Source of the DNA: Engraulis encrasicolus
Lineage: Eukaryota; Chordata; Actinopteri; Clupeiformes; Engraulidae
Reading direction: 5' to 3'
DNA: 64,000 nucleotides
NCBI RefSeq assembly: GCF_034702125.1
Contig: NC_085880.1
Location: 16,714,528 to 16,778,527, forward strand
The position numbers and the translations under genes were made by a program. How positions within the stretch are numbered: position 1 is the stretch's first letter; each line of letters opens with the position of its first letter. Of the stretch, positions 34,251 to 46,753 are shown in pieces. The notes beneath the pieces were generated by a model. It was not told the DNA's origin. It saw only the letters and a program-made list of their open reading frames with translations, and searched no databases.

Positions 34251-35310
34251 AACCCAAAAATATTTTTTTGCAAATATTTTTTTTTTTACATCATATTCCT
34301 CTGAATAAACACTCAAATGCTGCACGGGTATGACCATTCCTTTCTGAAATAGCAGATTTTACCTATGATCATGTAGCGTATGCATAGAATGGGAACAATG
34401 ACCTTGACTCATCGCTGTAGAATGGTAACAACGACCTTGACTCATATAGCAGCTGACTAGACAAATGACTTCAGGGGTGCGAAAAACAGTGTGTATTAGA
34501 CCCCTACTGAGATAATGTGATAAACTGATGGACTTATTGGGCAAGAAGGAGGAGCAGTGGTCCAAAACTCATAGACATGCACGGGAGGCTGCCCTGCCCT
34601 CCTCTCCTGTGGTGTACACATCACATTGATTGATTGAGAGTGTATCAATATCCTCCACTCAGGGTTTACTGACCTCTGGATGTAGTTCGGGGAGAGTTGT
34701 TGTGGAAGAGGAATGCATTGACTTTTAGGCTATCGTGATTGGCTGCTAAAATGGTCCAGAAGCTCAGTGTTTGTTCCAAACTTTTTCTCCCCTTTTGGAC
34801 ATATAGGAATATTTTAACGATCCCCCTTCCACATCATACTCCAAACGCAAAACATTTTTTTATCGACTAATGTATGCGTAATTGTATGGGTTTTAGGCAA
34901 GTGTTCTCCAACCCCCCTGCAGGACATCTGATTTTAAGTAAAAGCACAACTTTGGCAAAAACTTAAAACCCCTAAGTTTGGAATCAGGGATCTTTAAGGC
35001 ACTTGGTTTTAGATAGACAGAGTTTTAGTTCTGCAAGCTGAAAATGTTCACATACAATATACCGTATATATAGTTTACGGTTGTCAGTCAGGGCAGGGCG
35101 CACATATAAAACCCAAAAAAGAAAGGAGAAGAAGAAAAAAAGGAGAAAAAAGTAAAGGAGAAGAAGAAAAAAAGAAGAGAAAAGGCAGGCGGCAGCAAGT
35201 GCATTGTCAGGCGGTAAACATCAGGATGGAGCGAGTGCAGTGTGCAGTTTCCATTTTTATTGAAAGAGCTTCGCCCTTATTTTCATTCATTTCACAGTGA
35301 CAAAGAGTGG
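34251..35310. other. No gene seen
   Basis: AT-rich unique sequence. A purine-rich tract of AAGAAGAAAAAAAGGAG type lies at 35110-35185. Confidence 0.4.
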
Positions 35311-36050
<740 letters not shown>

Positions 36051-36913
36051 TGACTGTGTGGATTTAATTAGGACTGAATGTCAGGTGTGATAATTACCCG
36101 TTTCCCAGATAAACACTCGTCCTCCATTTTGTCTTCAGGTTTCACCCAGCAGCACAGCTCCAGTCCGCACTGCACTGCAAAGTACCATCCGTGGTAGGCT
36201 ACACAGATCGCCATACTTTTAACATTTTCTTTTATAATCAGCTCTCAACTCTGCATGCCACTGTCATGGAATACAAACAAAACACAACAAACAAACAAAC
36301 AAACACATACGTGAAATAGGATTAGTCACATTCAAGACTGCTTTAAAAAAAAGAAAAAAAGAAAATGGCATCCATTATAGCTGTATTATAATTTGCCTTT
36401 GTCACGTGGCTATGGTTGTTTTATTGCCGTCTCCTGCTGTTTTAATTAATTACCGGAATGTTAATTACCAGAAATGTTCAAAGCATTGTTTTACAGAGTA
36501 TGGCTCCAGTCGGGCAGAGACAGAGCAGACCAAAGCAGACACCCCCCAACCCCAACCCCCCCAACCCCCCCATCCCCCTACCCACGTCTCCAGACCATCA
36601 GTCATGTGTGTAATGAATCTGTACGTGTTATCGGACTGCTCTGCATTATTTCATGCAGGAGAATAGGGCTATGCCAACACAGAACGACCGCCACAGCTCA
36701 TCTGCTATGCTACTGCAGATTGTTTTATGTTCGGGTGAATAATTTCATATCGGTCGAGGAAATAACTGAAACATCAGCTACTCATTATCGTCCATGATGA
36801 ACCGGTCCATATTATGACGTCCTCAGAGTCTAACTGGCTTTTGGTTGAAGTGCAGTCTGTGTATCCTGCTAGCACAACATGGCAGTATAGTGTTTTCAGT
36901 CAAATAAATTCAG
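36051..36913. other. No gene seen; C-run tract
   Basis: Short AAAC repeats (about 36285-36305) and a run of C-tracts at 36541-36580 (G-quadruplex potential on the minus strand) are present. The remainder is unique. Confidence 0.4.
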
Positions 36914-37060
36914 TTTCAGAGAGGAAGATACCGCACACTCTTGTCCATCGTGCTGAATTTTATTTAACAGAAATAGAAAGGCGACACTGGCCGAAACTTT
37001 GTTTCTGTAAATAAAATTCAGCACGATGGACAAGAGTGTGTGGTATCTTCCTCTCTGAAA
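36914..37060. mobile_element. Palindromic Penelope-like fragment
   Basis: Arms 36914-36973 and about 37002-37060 are inverted copies (TTTCAGAGAGGAAG..TTTATTTAACAGAAA). The 28-bp apex contains GGCGACACTGGCC and GAAAC, the helix II and GAAA part of the hammerhead motif, with the CUGANGA box decayed to AAUAGAA. No flanking duplication was found. Confidence 0.55.
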
Positions 37061-38502
37061 GTGATCTTGCACCTGCTCTCTGGTGTGCGTTGGTTTCCTC
37101 TTCCAAATTCAGTAGAATAAATAACATTGTTGCTTTTTTCCTTGCCATTTTGTGGAACAGTTGGCAGTTGACAAGGTTGCATTTTAAAATGCTTTGCAGA
37201 ATTCCAGATTTCTATTTTTTTCTCCTTTTAACATACTTGTGGTCCTGCATTCCAGCACCCTTGAGGGCTTCCTGAGGGCTTCCTACAGAAGTAGTTTACT
37301 GTATTGCGTGCCAGTCAGATTTTGGTTAAAGGTTCATGACGGTGCTTTTAAATTGAATATCTAGTGGCAGAAACATGTCCTTGTGATGGAGAGAGAATGT
37401 CTTTCAGCATAGCTTAGTCTCTGATACAGGAAACATATCATCAGTAGTAAACACAGTAGGCACACAAACACACTCTGAGGTATCAGTGTACAATCTAGAA
37501 AACACACACCGCACACACGCACACGCATGCACGCTCGCACGCACACAGGCACACACACACACACAGCTTTGTCTATCTCTCATACATTCTTTGTACTGAG
37601 TTGTTCCACCTCACAGCAAGCTGGACATCGTACATGTCTCTGCACTATGCATTAAACATAAGATAAGAGAACAGCTCTTTTTTTTATTCTTATCCTTCGA
37701 CAAAAGAAAGAAGGACTGGTCCACTTTCAGGAAACAAGGAGTGTTTTACCCAAATGAATAGAGTATTGCTGACAGCACCACAAATTGAAGATGTAAATAT
37801 TCATGACGTGTCTTTTGTTGGGGGAGTACAACTCCCTCATCTCGTGTCACTGTGGAATTAATCCTTTTTCCCAACTTACAGAGCCAACCCGCACCACAGA
37901 GGCCTATTCCATCAGTTGATTTCTTATGGGTCCATTTCGGAGCCTTTTCAACCCAGGAATAAATAAATGAAACAAAAACCATCGCCTGACTGATCAATAA
38001 ATCATGTAGAGCAGAGAAACTGAATGTAACCATAGACTGGATTGAAGGTTTATAAATGCCTCCTAATGTGTCTTTAATCTTTATCGATCATGGACGGTTG
38101 GGTTTCCCAGTTAGGGTGTCTCTTAGCATTTCATTTATAAGAGCTTGATGCTGTATGCTCCTTACTAAAGCTGTCTTTCCTAACCATAACAGATCCCCAA
38201 AGAGAAACCCTATGAAAACCTTGAGAAGCTGAATACATGTTTAAATAAACTAATCATTACCTAATTTCAGTATGAATCAGATTGGGTTGTGCCTCACAGA
38301 TCACGTGAGAAGAGGGGATTGGTGAATTAATCTATGATTAAAGTAAAGTTAAAAAAAACATAAAGTGTCCAAGTCATGCTGATCTTACACCTTGGTCTGC
38401 ACATAGTGTATCCATACACTAGCATAGGTTCTCCTCACTCAGACAAAACTGTACACCAGCATAGAGAAACCTCACTAAGACACTGTACACTAACATAATG
38501 CT
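37061..38502. other. No gene seen; short AC tract
   Basis: An imperfect AC tract lies at 37503-37563. The rest is unique AT-rich sequence without supported exons. Confidence 0.4.
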
Positions 38503-38797
38503 GTTACACTATACTTGACGCCGGCCTCATACATATGACGTAACGCTGTCATAATAGTGTCACAACAGTGTCATATATGAGTCATAAACATGAAGTCAAA
38601 GTCATAAAGGTTTTATGGTTATGGAAAGTTGACATTGTTAGGGCTGTCTTTACCATAAATGAATGCCACTTCATGACACAGTCATAAAATGTTTATGACA
38701 TTGACATAATGTTTATGACACATGCATTACTGCGTTATGACATTGTTATTACACTGTTATATCATATGTATGACGCTGGCGCAAGTAAAGTGTTACC
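38503..38797 (+). mobile_element. hAT-like MITE, family GGTAACACTTTACTT, uninterrupted copy
   Basis: The left end GTTACACTATACTTGACGCC is decayed and the right end AAGTAAAGTGTTACC good. The interior GTCATAAACAT and AAATGTTTATGACATTGAC matches the element at 15437. Flanks do not match clearly. Confidence 0.7.
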
Positions 38798-38990
38798 ATC
38801 TACTGTATGCACATGGGGCTGGAAGAGAAAGAGACTTCTTTTATTATATTCTGATTTTATTCTTTATGATATTTATAATATTCTGACATTGGAGGAATTT
38901 AATGTCGGGAGCAGAGCATGAGGGAAGCTATGTTTCATATGGTATGTGAGATAATGTATGTATAGCTGGGAAAAGAAAAGGGGTTGATGG

Positions 38991-39200
38991 CAGTGTTGCC
39001 AGATTGGGCGGTTACCCGCCCAATTGTGCTACTTGGGATGGCCGTCTGCGGGTAAAATCGGGAAAAATTGGCCATTTGGCGTTTGTTTTCTGTAGTTTTG
39101 GGCCCATAGATATCAATGCAATTTGTTGAAATTGGGCGGAATTTAGAGCATTTTGAGAACCTTTTGGGTGGGATTTGATCAGACACATCTGGCAACACTG
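38991..39200 (+). mobile_element. hAT-like MITE, family CAGTGTTGCCAGA, copy 2
   Basis: Ends CAGTGTTGCCAGATTGGGC and CATCTGGCAACACTG. Exact 8-bp flanks GTTGATGG lie at 38983-38990 and 39201-39208. Confidence 0.92.
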
Positions 39201-39423
39201 GTTGATGGAAGTATGGGCTGTATGTAGAGGCAAGGGGTACAAGTGTTCATGTGTACGATATGTAGTATGTGGATGTAAGTATATGTAAATGATGTCTATG
39301 CATATTTGTAATTGTATATGAGATTTGAGTTACAAAACATCTGGCTAATGCTGAACCTGATTGAACTGATATGTCAGACACACTGTACACTTTACACATG
39401 CTCAGCTGAACACTTTAACTCCT

Positions 39424-39584
39424 CATGGCCGCTGACAGCTTTGGCTGGGCCCAGGACAAAGTCATCTTAAAGGGCCCCCCCACCCAATACATTCAATGTA
39501 ATGAGGATCCAATTATGGCCCCCCTATCTCCCAGGGCCCGGGAGAACTGACCCTTTTGCCCCCACCCCCTTGTCGGCGTCCCTG
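39424..39584 (+). mobile_element. hAT-like MITE, family CAGGGCCGCTGAC, copy 4
   Basis: Ends CATGGCCGCTGACAGC and GTCGGCGTCCCTG. Flanking 8-mers TAACTCCT (39416-39423) and CAACTCCT (39585-39592) match at seven of eight. Confidence 0.8.
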
Positions 39585-39592
39585 CAACTCCT

Positions 39593-40530
39593 ATTGGTTA
39601 GTATCTCCATCTGGTTAGTAATCCACATGAGGGTTTGTACAGTAGAGGCCAGATTCTCAACCTTTTTTGAAGAAACACCACTTAGTCCTCATCATATGCC
39701 CCCCAACGCCCCTTTGACATCATCATAATAATAAGACTGACAAACAACGTCCCCCTCGGTATTCAAAAATTAAATGGACTAAAGCCCCCCAATGGCAACT
39801 TAGCACCGCACCCTCTCAGCTGTATCCTTCTCAAAGCTCCCCCTAGAGCTCAACCCCCTGGAGGGCTGTACTGCTAATCAACTTTGAGCATTTCCAACCG
39901 TCCTGGGTAGAGGCGTGTTCAAGGCAGTGACGTTGTTCAAGCAGAGACGTTCTATTGGGACTAAGGAATGTTTGTTTTAAACTTTGGCTCAGCCTGTTCT
40001 GCCCTCCACCAGTAGCAAACCAAGGGAGGTGAGTCTTTTATACAGATGTGTCAACCATGCCTTTTACGTAAGAATGGTCGTTGTTATGCTATTGGTCAGA
40101 CCAAGTCTCGAAGAGATTTGAAAGTCGATGATAATCAGGCTAGATGATTATAGTCTATGGCCAAAGTGCAGTAATAACCCTCCAGGACTGCGTACGGTGG
40201 TGTGAAGTCAACCTGCCTTCCTGGTGCATGATGAATAAAGCTTCCTCTTCCACCTCAGCTGACCTAGAGTGTATTTTGGGGGACTTCAAAGGCACAGACT
40301 ACTACAGTAAAGAGGAGTGCAGATAAACCTAATGAGAGGTGCACCTTGACTAATGGCATTTGAAATAAGCACTTCTCAAATGCTGAAGTACGCTTTGTGG
40401 TTACTAATGACATCAAATTATGGCTCTGTAAGTATTCACTTTAAAAAAAAGTTGAAACTTTAAACCCATCCTTTCCAATGCTGAGTGGAGGGAGGGAATG
40501 GAGCTGAGTGTTACTGTGTATTTGTTCATG

Positions 40531-40538
<8 letters not shown>
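39593..40538. other. Fragment of the TAGCCTG MITE and unique sequence
   Basis: From about 40010 to 40142 there is the right part of the Mutator-like MITE (GCAAACCAAGGGAGG, GAGATTTGAAAGTCGATGA, ATAATCAGGCTA), with no recognisable left end. The rest of the stretch shows no gene. Confidence 0.5.
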
Positions 40539-40628
<90 letters not shown>

Positions 40629-40631
40629 AGG

Positions 40632-40715
<84 letters not shown>
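40539..40715. repeat. (GA)n joined to (GT)n
   Basis: GA spans 40539-40618. A GGGAGA transition follows, then pure GT at 40634-40715. The GA-then-GT order also occurs at 32719 and 47835. Confidence 0.98.
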
Positions 40716-40718
<3 letters not shown>

Positions 40719-41197
40719 GTGGGGAACGTGGGATAGATATTTGGGAGGGATATATGTGAGTATAGGTGAGTATCTCTGTGGGACTATACGGACTAATCTA
40801 ATCTCATCTTTCATAACATATCAAACAGGAAACAGGCCTGTTCTTAGTTAGGTCTGAGATTCGTATTCTCATAGGCTGAATACATGCACGCACATACGCA
40901 CAAACACACACACACACACGCACACGCAGACGCACACGCACACACACTGGTGTTAAATCCGAATGAACCAAAGAGCAAGTGACTCACAAATGTTCCCGTT
41001 ATCAGTGTCTCCCTGCGAGTGCACAGCCTGACCTTTTCGCTGTTTGCAAACAAATAGGATATGATTATTTCCACCTGACTAAGGGAGTTGTGTGTGTGTG
41101 TGTGTGTGTCCCCTTTTTAGCGCTGATGCCGCTGGGTCAGTTATTTACACAACCGTGAGTATCACAAATTAACACCCAGCACAGTCATGTACTAACA
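40716..41197. other. No gene seen
   Basis: An imperfect AC tract at 40896-40950 and a short GT tract near 41090 lie in otherwise unique sequence. Confidence 0.4.
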
Positions 41198-41206
41198 TAT
41201 CTCTTC

Positions 41207-41854
41207 TAGCCTGATTATCACCGACTTTCAAATCTCTTCGAGACTTAGTCTGACCAACACCATATAACAACTAGAAGCACTCAGAGAGCGCAGACCTCCG
41301 CCAAGGAAGCTGCTTGATAGAACATTTGACTATGTTACACCCTCTCTTTCTGCCTTCCTTTTGTGGAGTTCGCAAGTGGAATATTTTGCCCTGGCCCGCA
41401 ATTCCATTTGCGGTCACTAGGGGCGTCTAGTTTTATAGGCCAGCAATGGTGAAGAATCTTAAAAAAGGTCCTGGTTCTGGTTTGTGATCCGGATCACCAC
41501 CAGAATTTAATCACTTGTTCCTTGGGTCAACATCAACAACTCCACAAAGTTTCGTCCAAAACCGTTGATTAGTTTTTGAGTTATCCTGCTGACAAACAAA
41601 CAAACAAACAAACAAACAAACAAACAAACAGACAGACAAACAGACAGACAAATCAACGCGACCGAAAACATTACCTCCTTGGCGGAGGTAATTAACGTTT
41701 CCCAAATGGCATGGTTGACCTGCCTCCTATGGTTTGCTACTGGTTGTTTGATTCCTGATTTTTCTGGAGCTCAGAAACGGTATTTAAATTGCTCCTTGCC
41801 TGACTAGAAGCAAAGCTGAAGGTGTTGCGTCACTAGGAGGGCGTAGCCTGGCTA
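41207..41854 (-). mobile_element. Mutator-like MITE, family TAGCCTG, copy 3, with nested element
   Basis: Ends TAGCCTGATTATCACCGAC and GTAGCCTGGCTA. Flanking 9-mers TATCTCTTC (41198-41206) and TATTTCTTC (41855-41863) match at eight of nine. It is interrupted at 41271-41691 by the ACCTCCGCCAAG element, and without that insertion it would match copy 2 in length. Confidence 0.85.
41271..41691. mobile_element. Repeat with ACCTCCGCCAAG ends, copy 2 (nested)
   Basis: Starts CTAGAAGCACTCAGAGAGC, GCAGACCTCCGCCAAGG, and ends CCTCCTTGGCGGAGGTAAT. It contains a (CAAA)n tract at 41592-41630. The nesting gives fairly exact boundaries for this family. Confidence 0.75.
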
Positions 41855-42272
41855 TATTTCTTCCTATTTGACAGAAGCTGGGATGCAAGAGGTAAGTTGT
41901 ATATTTTAATGTATTTAAATGTTATATTTTAATAACATATTAATTTGCCCATGCAGTGGTACTGAAAATTCAAAATAAAAGCCACCCCTGTAGTTTTAAG
42001 TACACTGAGTCAACTTTAATTGGAATAATTAATCTAAAAAAATGTGGCCAAGGATCCCTTCAGCCATTTTCAGTAAGGCACTGTGTATTATGCAAACTTC
42101 GGGGAAATGTGCGCGTAACTTGTTACTGTTTGCACACAGGCCTAGTGTGCAGCAGTCGCCATTGTGAATGTATCATGCGCCATCTGCCTGCCCTGCCCGC
42201 TCCACTAACCATCTGTATCTGAATCTGAATGCAGTGGAATTGCCTTTGGGGTGCCATACACATACGGTGTAC

Positions 42273-42507
42273 CTGGGCTGGGCTGGGGGAGAAATAGGGC
42301 CAGGCACTTTTGGCTTAAAGGGGCCCATCATAATTATGGGCGCAGAACTGACTAACCGGTGAGCCCCGCACCCTCGAGGGACCCTATTTTCAGAGATGTT
42401 TAAAAAAAGGAAAAAAAATGTTCTTTACATTTCTGAAAATAGGGCCCCACGAGGGTGCGGGGCCCACCGGGGAATGCCCGCTATGCCAGATGGCCAGTCC
42501 AGCCCTG
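42273..42507 (+). mobile_element. hAT-like MITE, family CAGGGCTGGACTGG, copy 2
   Basis: Left CTGGGCTGGGCTGG, right CCAGTCCAGCCCTG. Flanks CGGTGTAC and TTGTGTAC match at six of eight. A strong internal hairpin pairs CCCCGCACCCTCG with CGAGGGTGCGGGG. Confidence 0.7.
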
Positions 42508-42680
42508 TTGTGTACACGGCACTGTTTTCCAAAGTGTGAGCGACCGCTATACACAGTAACCATACGTACGTAGAACACGATTAATGGTCAGCTGTAAAAT
42601 GCTGGAAAATTGCTATTGGTTTTTTAAGGTGACAGTTGGACTGGTATGGATTCATCTTGCAGACAGCACAAGGCCACCTG

Positions 42681-42842
42681 CAGTGACGGGGCCTGTACCG
42701 TCTGGGCCTCAGAATAAAGTTATCTAAAAGGGCACCCCCACACAATATACAGTACAATGTAATGAGTAATGAGGACCCAATTTTGGGGCGCTGCTCTCCC
42801 TGGGCCCGGGACAACTGACCCCTTTGTCTGCCAGCTTCCCTA
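42681..42842 (+). mobile_element. hAT-like MITE, family CAGGGCCGCTGAC, degenerate copy 5
   Basis: Family landmarks AAAGTTATCTAAAAGGGCAC, ATGTAATGAGGACCC and GGGCCCGGGACAACTGACC are present. The ends are degenerate, so the boundaries are approximate. Confidence 0.55.
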
Positions 42843-44499
42843 ATACGGGTAGGCAACACAGCTAACCTAGACCAGCCCTGGCGTACTGCTGGAGGCGTGA
42901 TCCAGATTAAGAGAAATGTGAGCGGAGCGCTTCGACATGGCTACAGTGTGTCATAACAGCCCGTGACATAATGCCTGTGGGTACACCCGTGGCTAGGGCA
43001 ATAGCCCCACTATAAATAAAAGCAGAAAAAGAAAACAGAAAAGCACTTTCCTTAAAACTGGGACTATCCAAGAAGAGAGACATTCTTGTGTACAAGCACA
43101 GGCCCTTTTGCTCTCTGCCTCCAAGAGTCACTAAAAATCCCAGGTTGGCATGGCAACACCTTGGCTTTCCCACCTTATTGACTAAGCAACCCACACCTTC
43201 TGCATTTCTGTTCAGGTCAGGAGAGCAGAGCTCACCTCTAAAGAACACACTGAAAAGTAGCAGAACTGAGAAATATAGAGGGAGGAATGTGATAATAAAG
43301 GGCTGAATCTTACCTGCTGCCCAAGAGTCGTTCATACGTTTTTGTTTTTTTACAGTTCACCTGTTAAGAAAAGCACAAGTCAGATGTCAGAAAAAGTGAT
43401 GCCCCTTAATAGTCCTGACCAAAAAGTGAAATCTGAACAAACAATGTGACATAACACAGTATGTGAATGCAGAAATCTAACACACGACCATGCAATGAGA
43501 TCCCACAACATTGTCACTATCAAAAAAGTAAACCAACTTTGGGGAGGGACAAAAGCTGTCGTACATTTTTTAAGCAACCATTTAATCTTTTTGATTTCAG
43601 GTTAAATGTTCTTGTTTAGCATATCAGCCATTAACATGTGTTTTTATCTCCTATTATTCATCGCATTGTGTCGACTCTTTGTATCTTATATAAACTGCAT
43701 GTTACTCAGTTCAGTTTTGGAAGGTTACTAGTTAACATTAATTAGCGATTTTAGAGGGCCAAGGAAGCTTATACTCGAGGTTAGTCCGGGCAGGTTTACT
43801 TTTTTAAGTGTCAGTAACTTTATAAATGTTTATGATTGGCATACGCAACATTGGAGTTATTATTAGGGGGGAGGTTTACCTGCTTAGGGGTTAAGCGGTT
43901 CCTTTCAGTCTCTTAATTAGAGGGTCAGCCTTCGCGTCTAATAAGTCACAAAAGAGAGTTCAGGTGTCTACCGGCCCCGCAAGTGCAGCAGCAGGATTAT
44001 AATATTTAAAAGCACTTTCTTATGTCTTATACAGCACAAAGACTGAGCTGGACTCACAGTGATGGACAAGAAGACAAGAAGATAGGATAGCAGAGACAAG
44101 AGATGGATACGTATCTTAGTGGCACCCCACTCCCAGCTCTAGAAACAAGACTGGGAGTAGCAACAGTATTCACATAATGTGGGCATACTGAAGGCAGAAT
44201 GCATCTAAACAGGCTTATTGAAGAAGGTAGATGGCATCTAGACAGGCTTGTTGTAGTATGGGGGGTTCCTTACCTTCTTACATCTCCATAACATTCTCAG
44301 AGACATGCTAGTACGTAGCGTAGTGCAGACCGGTCAATCAGAATTGGCGTTTAAAGAGGTGAAGCTTAAAGAATATGTTAAAAATGAATTTATTGGTCTA
44401 AAACAATCGATTTCCATTAACATGTTATACATTTAATGAGCTAATCAGTAGTCAATGAACAATTTAGTGTTAGTGTTCAAATGGAGCCTGTGGAGTGGA
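42843..44499. other. No gene seen downstream of khdrbs2
   Basis: Unique, AT-rich toward 43700-44500. No repeat family or exon recognised. Confidence 0.4.
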
Positions 44500-45401
44500 T
44501 TAATGTGGCTGATCTAGACTTACACAAAATGACTTCAATTTTTTTTGTAAATTTATTTACGTATTTATAAAAAAGAAAACAACATTTTAGCCATTTCCTA
44601 TACCCAAGCAGGCATTTATTACTATAAACAAATACTTGGAATGTATCTAATTTTACAAAAAGAGAAAGATTTCAACATTATTAACAAATTATGGCAAACA
44701 AATTTGACAATTAATATGGCCACCTATTTAGAGAAGCTTACACATTGTGCTTTATGTTCTTTTATTACATGTTTTATTTACAGATACATCTTAACACAGA
44801 ACAGAGCGCTTGTCTGAAGCTACATACATAGCCGTTTGCTGTCTACCCCAATACCGAAATTGAAATTAAATTTACAACGCAATAGTTAACATAATTAAAT
44901 GAACAAGTATTAAAAAAGAAGTTATATACAAGATAGTTATCTTCACTTAATGGTAATAAATCAGTCTGGCCTGGATGACAACAGGATCACGAAAAGGATC
45001 AATAAGTGTAAGTTATGTGGCAACCCCATGCTTTTGTTTACGAAGAAACACACAGTTATGTACAATCAAAATGACATTGAGCAGTTCAAGTGCAGGGTTT
45101 GACGTATCAACCCCAATTTTCACATTTTTTTTCCATCTCAATGTTTGTCTTCCCTCTCATTGCTTCTACAAATGAGTTCACGTTATTTAAAAAAAGCCAT
45201 CAGTGGGGGAGGGGGTGGGGGTTGGGTCAAGGCCTACAATAGGTTTAAATGGAGACTTCCTATATGAGGCGTGGCGTGGGGGGAGATGTGGTCAAGGGAG
45301 CAGAGAGAGAGAGCAAAAAAAATAAAAAAGCAAAGTTTTTTGAAGAGAGTCAAAAGTGATTCATGTGGTCATGTTGGAGGGCGCAATGTTTCGAAGCACC
45401 T
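44500..45401 (-). other. khdrbs2: Probable khdrbs2 3'UTR (end not determined)
   Basis: This follows the khdrbs2 stop codon on the minus strand and is AT-rich with several polyadenylation-signal-like hexamers. A C-run block in the transcript (plus strand GTGGGGGAGGGGGTGGGGG at 45204-45222) lies about 180 nt after the stop. The extent is inferred, since no transcript evidence is available. Confidence 0.35.
44761..44778 (-). promoter_or_regulatory. Two candidate AATAAA polyadenylation signals
   Basis: AATAAA occurs on the minus strand at 44778-44773 and 44766-44761, the first canonical hexamers after the khdrbs2 stop, about 630 nt into the putative 3'UTR. Others follow at 44619-44614 and 44557-44552. 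The choice among them is not resolved. Confidence 0.35.
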
Positions 45402-45505
45402 TCAATATCTACCGTAGGGGTGTTGTCTGAAGCCCCGTCGGGAAGGCCTGGGGGCTGCCGGGGCTTTGAGGGCAGGAGGGCGCGTGGAGCTCCAGTCTTC
45501 TTCTG
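45402..45505 (-). CDS. khdrbs2: khdrbs2 terminal coding exon
   Basis: The minus-strand exon begins after an acceptor TTGTAG and ends at a TGA at 45404-45402. It opens with CA, completing a split GCA (Ala) codon with the G from the upstream exon, then 33 codons: EEDWSSTRPP, ALKAPAAPRP, SRRGFRQHPYGRY. KHDRBS proteins (Sam68, SLM1, SLM2) end in HPYGRY or QPYGRY, which in Sam68 is part of the nuclear localisation signal. LKAP followed by HPYGRY fits SLM1 (KHDRBS2) better than SLM2 (KHDRBS3). The protein is a STAR-family RNA-binding splicing regulator active in the nucleus. The acceptor is TAGCAG, so one alanine could be included or skipped. The orthology call comes from these short exons only. 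Confidence 0.9.
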
Positions 45506-45801
45506 CTACAAGCACAGCACACAGCACAGACGGGGTTGCCAAATTAATTACACAAGCGCAAAACACAGATACTGTACGGTACACTACAAGTTATCATACA
45601 TATCACGTACACTGTACTACAGCACAGAAGCTAATAACAACAACAAGTTGAACAAGGGCAGGGACACGTTATTACATTAGATATAATATGACAGTGCACT
45701 TAGTCAACAGCAACAAAATAACAACAATGCTGTAGCATGGACCAAGAAGACAATTAATGAGTCTCTCCTTTTTTCCCCCCAAATGAGCTTATGAATTATA
45801 C

Positions 45802-45861
45802 TAGCCAGGCTGTGCCCTCCTAGTGACGCAACACTTTTGAACGTCGATGATAATCAGGCTA
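45802..45861. mobile_element. Mutator-like MITE, family TAGCCTG, internally deleted copy
   Basis: Only 60 bp remain: TAGCCAGGC, GTGCCCTCCTAGTGACGC, then ACGTCGATGATAATCAGGCTA. Flanking 9-mers GAATTATAC (45793-45801) and GAATTATAA (45862-45870) match at eight of nine, so it inserted as an already deleted element or was deleted later. Confidence 0.75.
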
Positions 45862-46399
45862 GAATTATAACCCCATAGGAACGCGCTGGACAGCCAACAG
45901 AAGTGTGTGTAATGAGGTCCACATCAGCTGGTTGCTTGTGCTGTGAAGCGTCTTGATTTCCATCGATTTTATCGAATGACTCACAGCGCTGCACCTGAGA
46001 TGTGCGTGCCACGTACTGAAGCCAACACCGATACTCTAACCTTTCAGCTCGGCTGCTGGAATGACCACTGTAACAGAACGCGCAGCTGCTGTGCTGTCTG
46101 TTACGTATGCCAAAAGAAAAGCATGCGATCTGTGTCTGAGGCTGACAGGCTTACGGTACTCTTACATGCTGCAAATGAAGACCAGAGCAACATGATGTAA
46201 TGTGTGCACTGTGCTGTAACATGTAATCTCACTAAGTGCACATAGAACACCACCTCAATTACACGCCAAGCACTGGTCATCCTTGTTCTGGGCGGTGAGC
46301 ATCACACACTTCTCATTTCAGCTAATATGAACATACAGTATATAAGACTCAACAGCACACTTCAGTGTACTGCAAGATATGGCTTGTCAGAAGGACAAG

Positions 46400-46753
46400 C
46401 ACTCTGCAATGCTGTGTCTATTCAATCACTCGTTCTGTGTTCATTTACTAGAATATACTTCCAAAACATACTCATACTGGAGGGCTGCTTGCATTGAGGA
46501 AGGTCCAGTGACCGAAACCTTTTGCACTTCTGGGCGGCACTTTTATCGCTTGTATATATGTAAAGCAGTGAAGAAATTATTGCATCGGCTATCGGTGTGC
46601 GAGTTCCACTCCTTCCTGCTGTGGATTATCATTTGGGAACCTACGTACACATATTAGGACTGGAGTTACTGGCGCAACGCCCTCTCAGACTTGTCTCCAT
46701 ACTGGAAAGTAAACATAACTGCCCTGGTTAAGAATTGAAGCTAGGGTACAGCA
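46400..46753 (+). mobile_element. Penelope-like fragment with imperfect 23-bp flanking repeats
   Basis: Flanks GATATGGCTTGTCAGAAGG (46376 on) and GATATGACTGTCAGAAAG (46754 on) agree except for a few positions. Inside are a hammerhead-like motif at 46490-46526 and a 3' part with GTGCGAGTTCCACTCCTTC. The 3' border is uncertain. Confidence 0.5.
46490..46526 (+). ncRNA. Hammerhead-like motif, decayed
   Basis: UUGAGGA (C3 to U), a perfect helix II GGUC/GACC with loop CAGU, intact GAAA, a poor helix III and helix I UGCA/UGCA. Helix II and GAAA are the best preserved parts. Confidence 0.45.

Noticed and set aside
44215..44260. TTGAAGAAGGTAGATGG as a hammerhead remnant
   Set aside because: No GAAA after a closing helix II and no helix I pairing.
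45402..45584. 60-codon frame starting with Met at 45584
   Set aside because: Only the last 33 codons belong to khdrbs2. The first part is intron read-through upstream of the acceptor at 45506.
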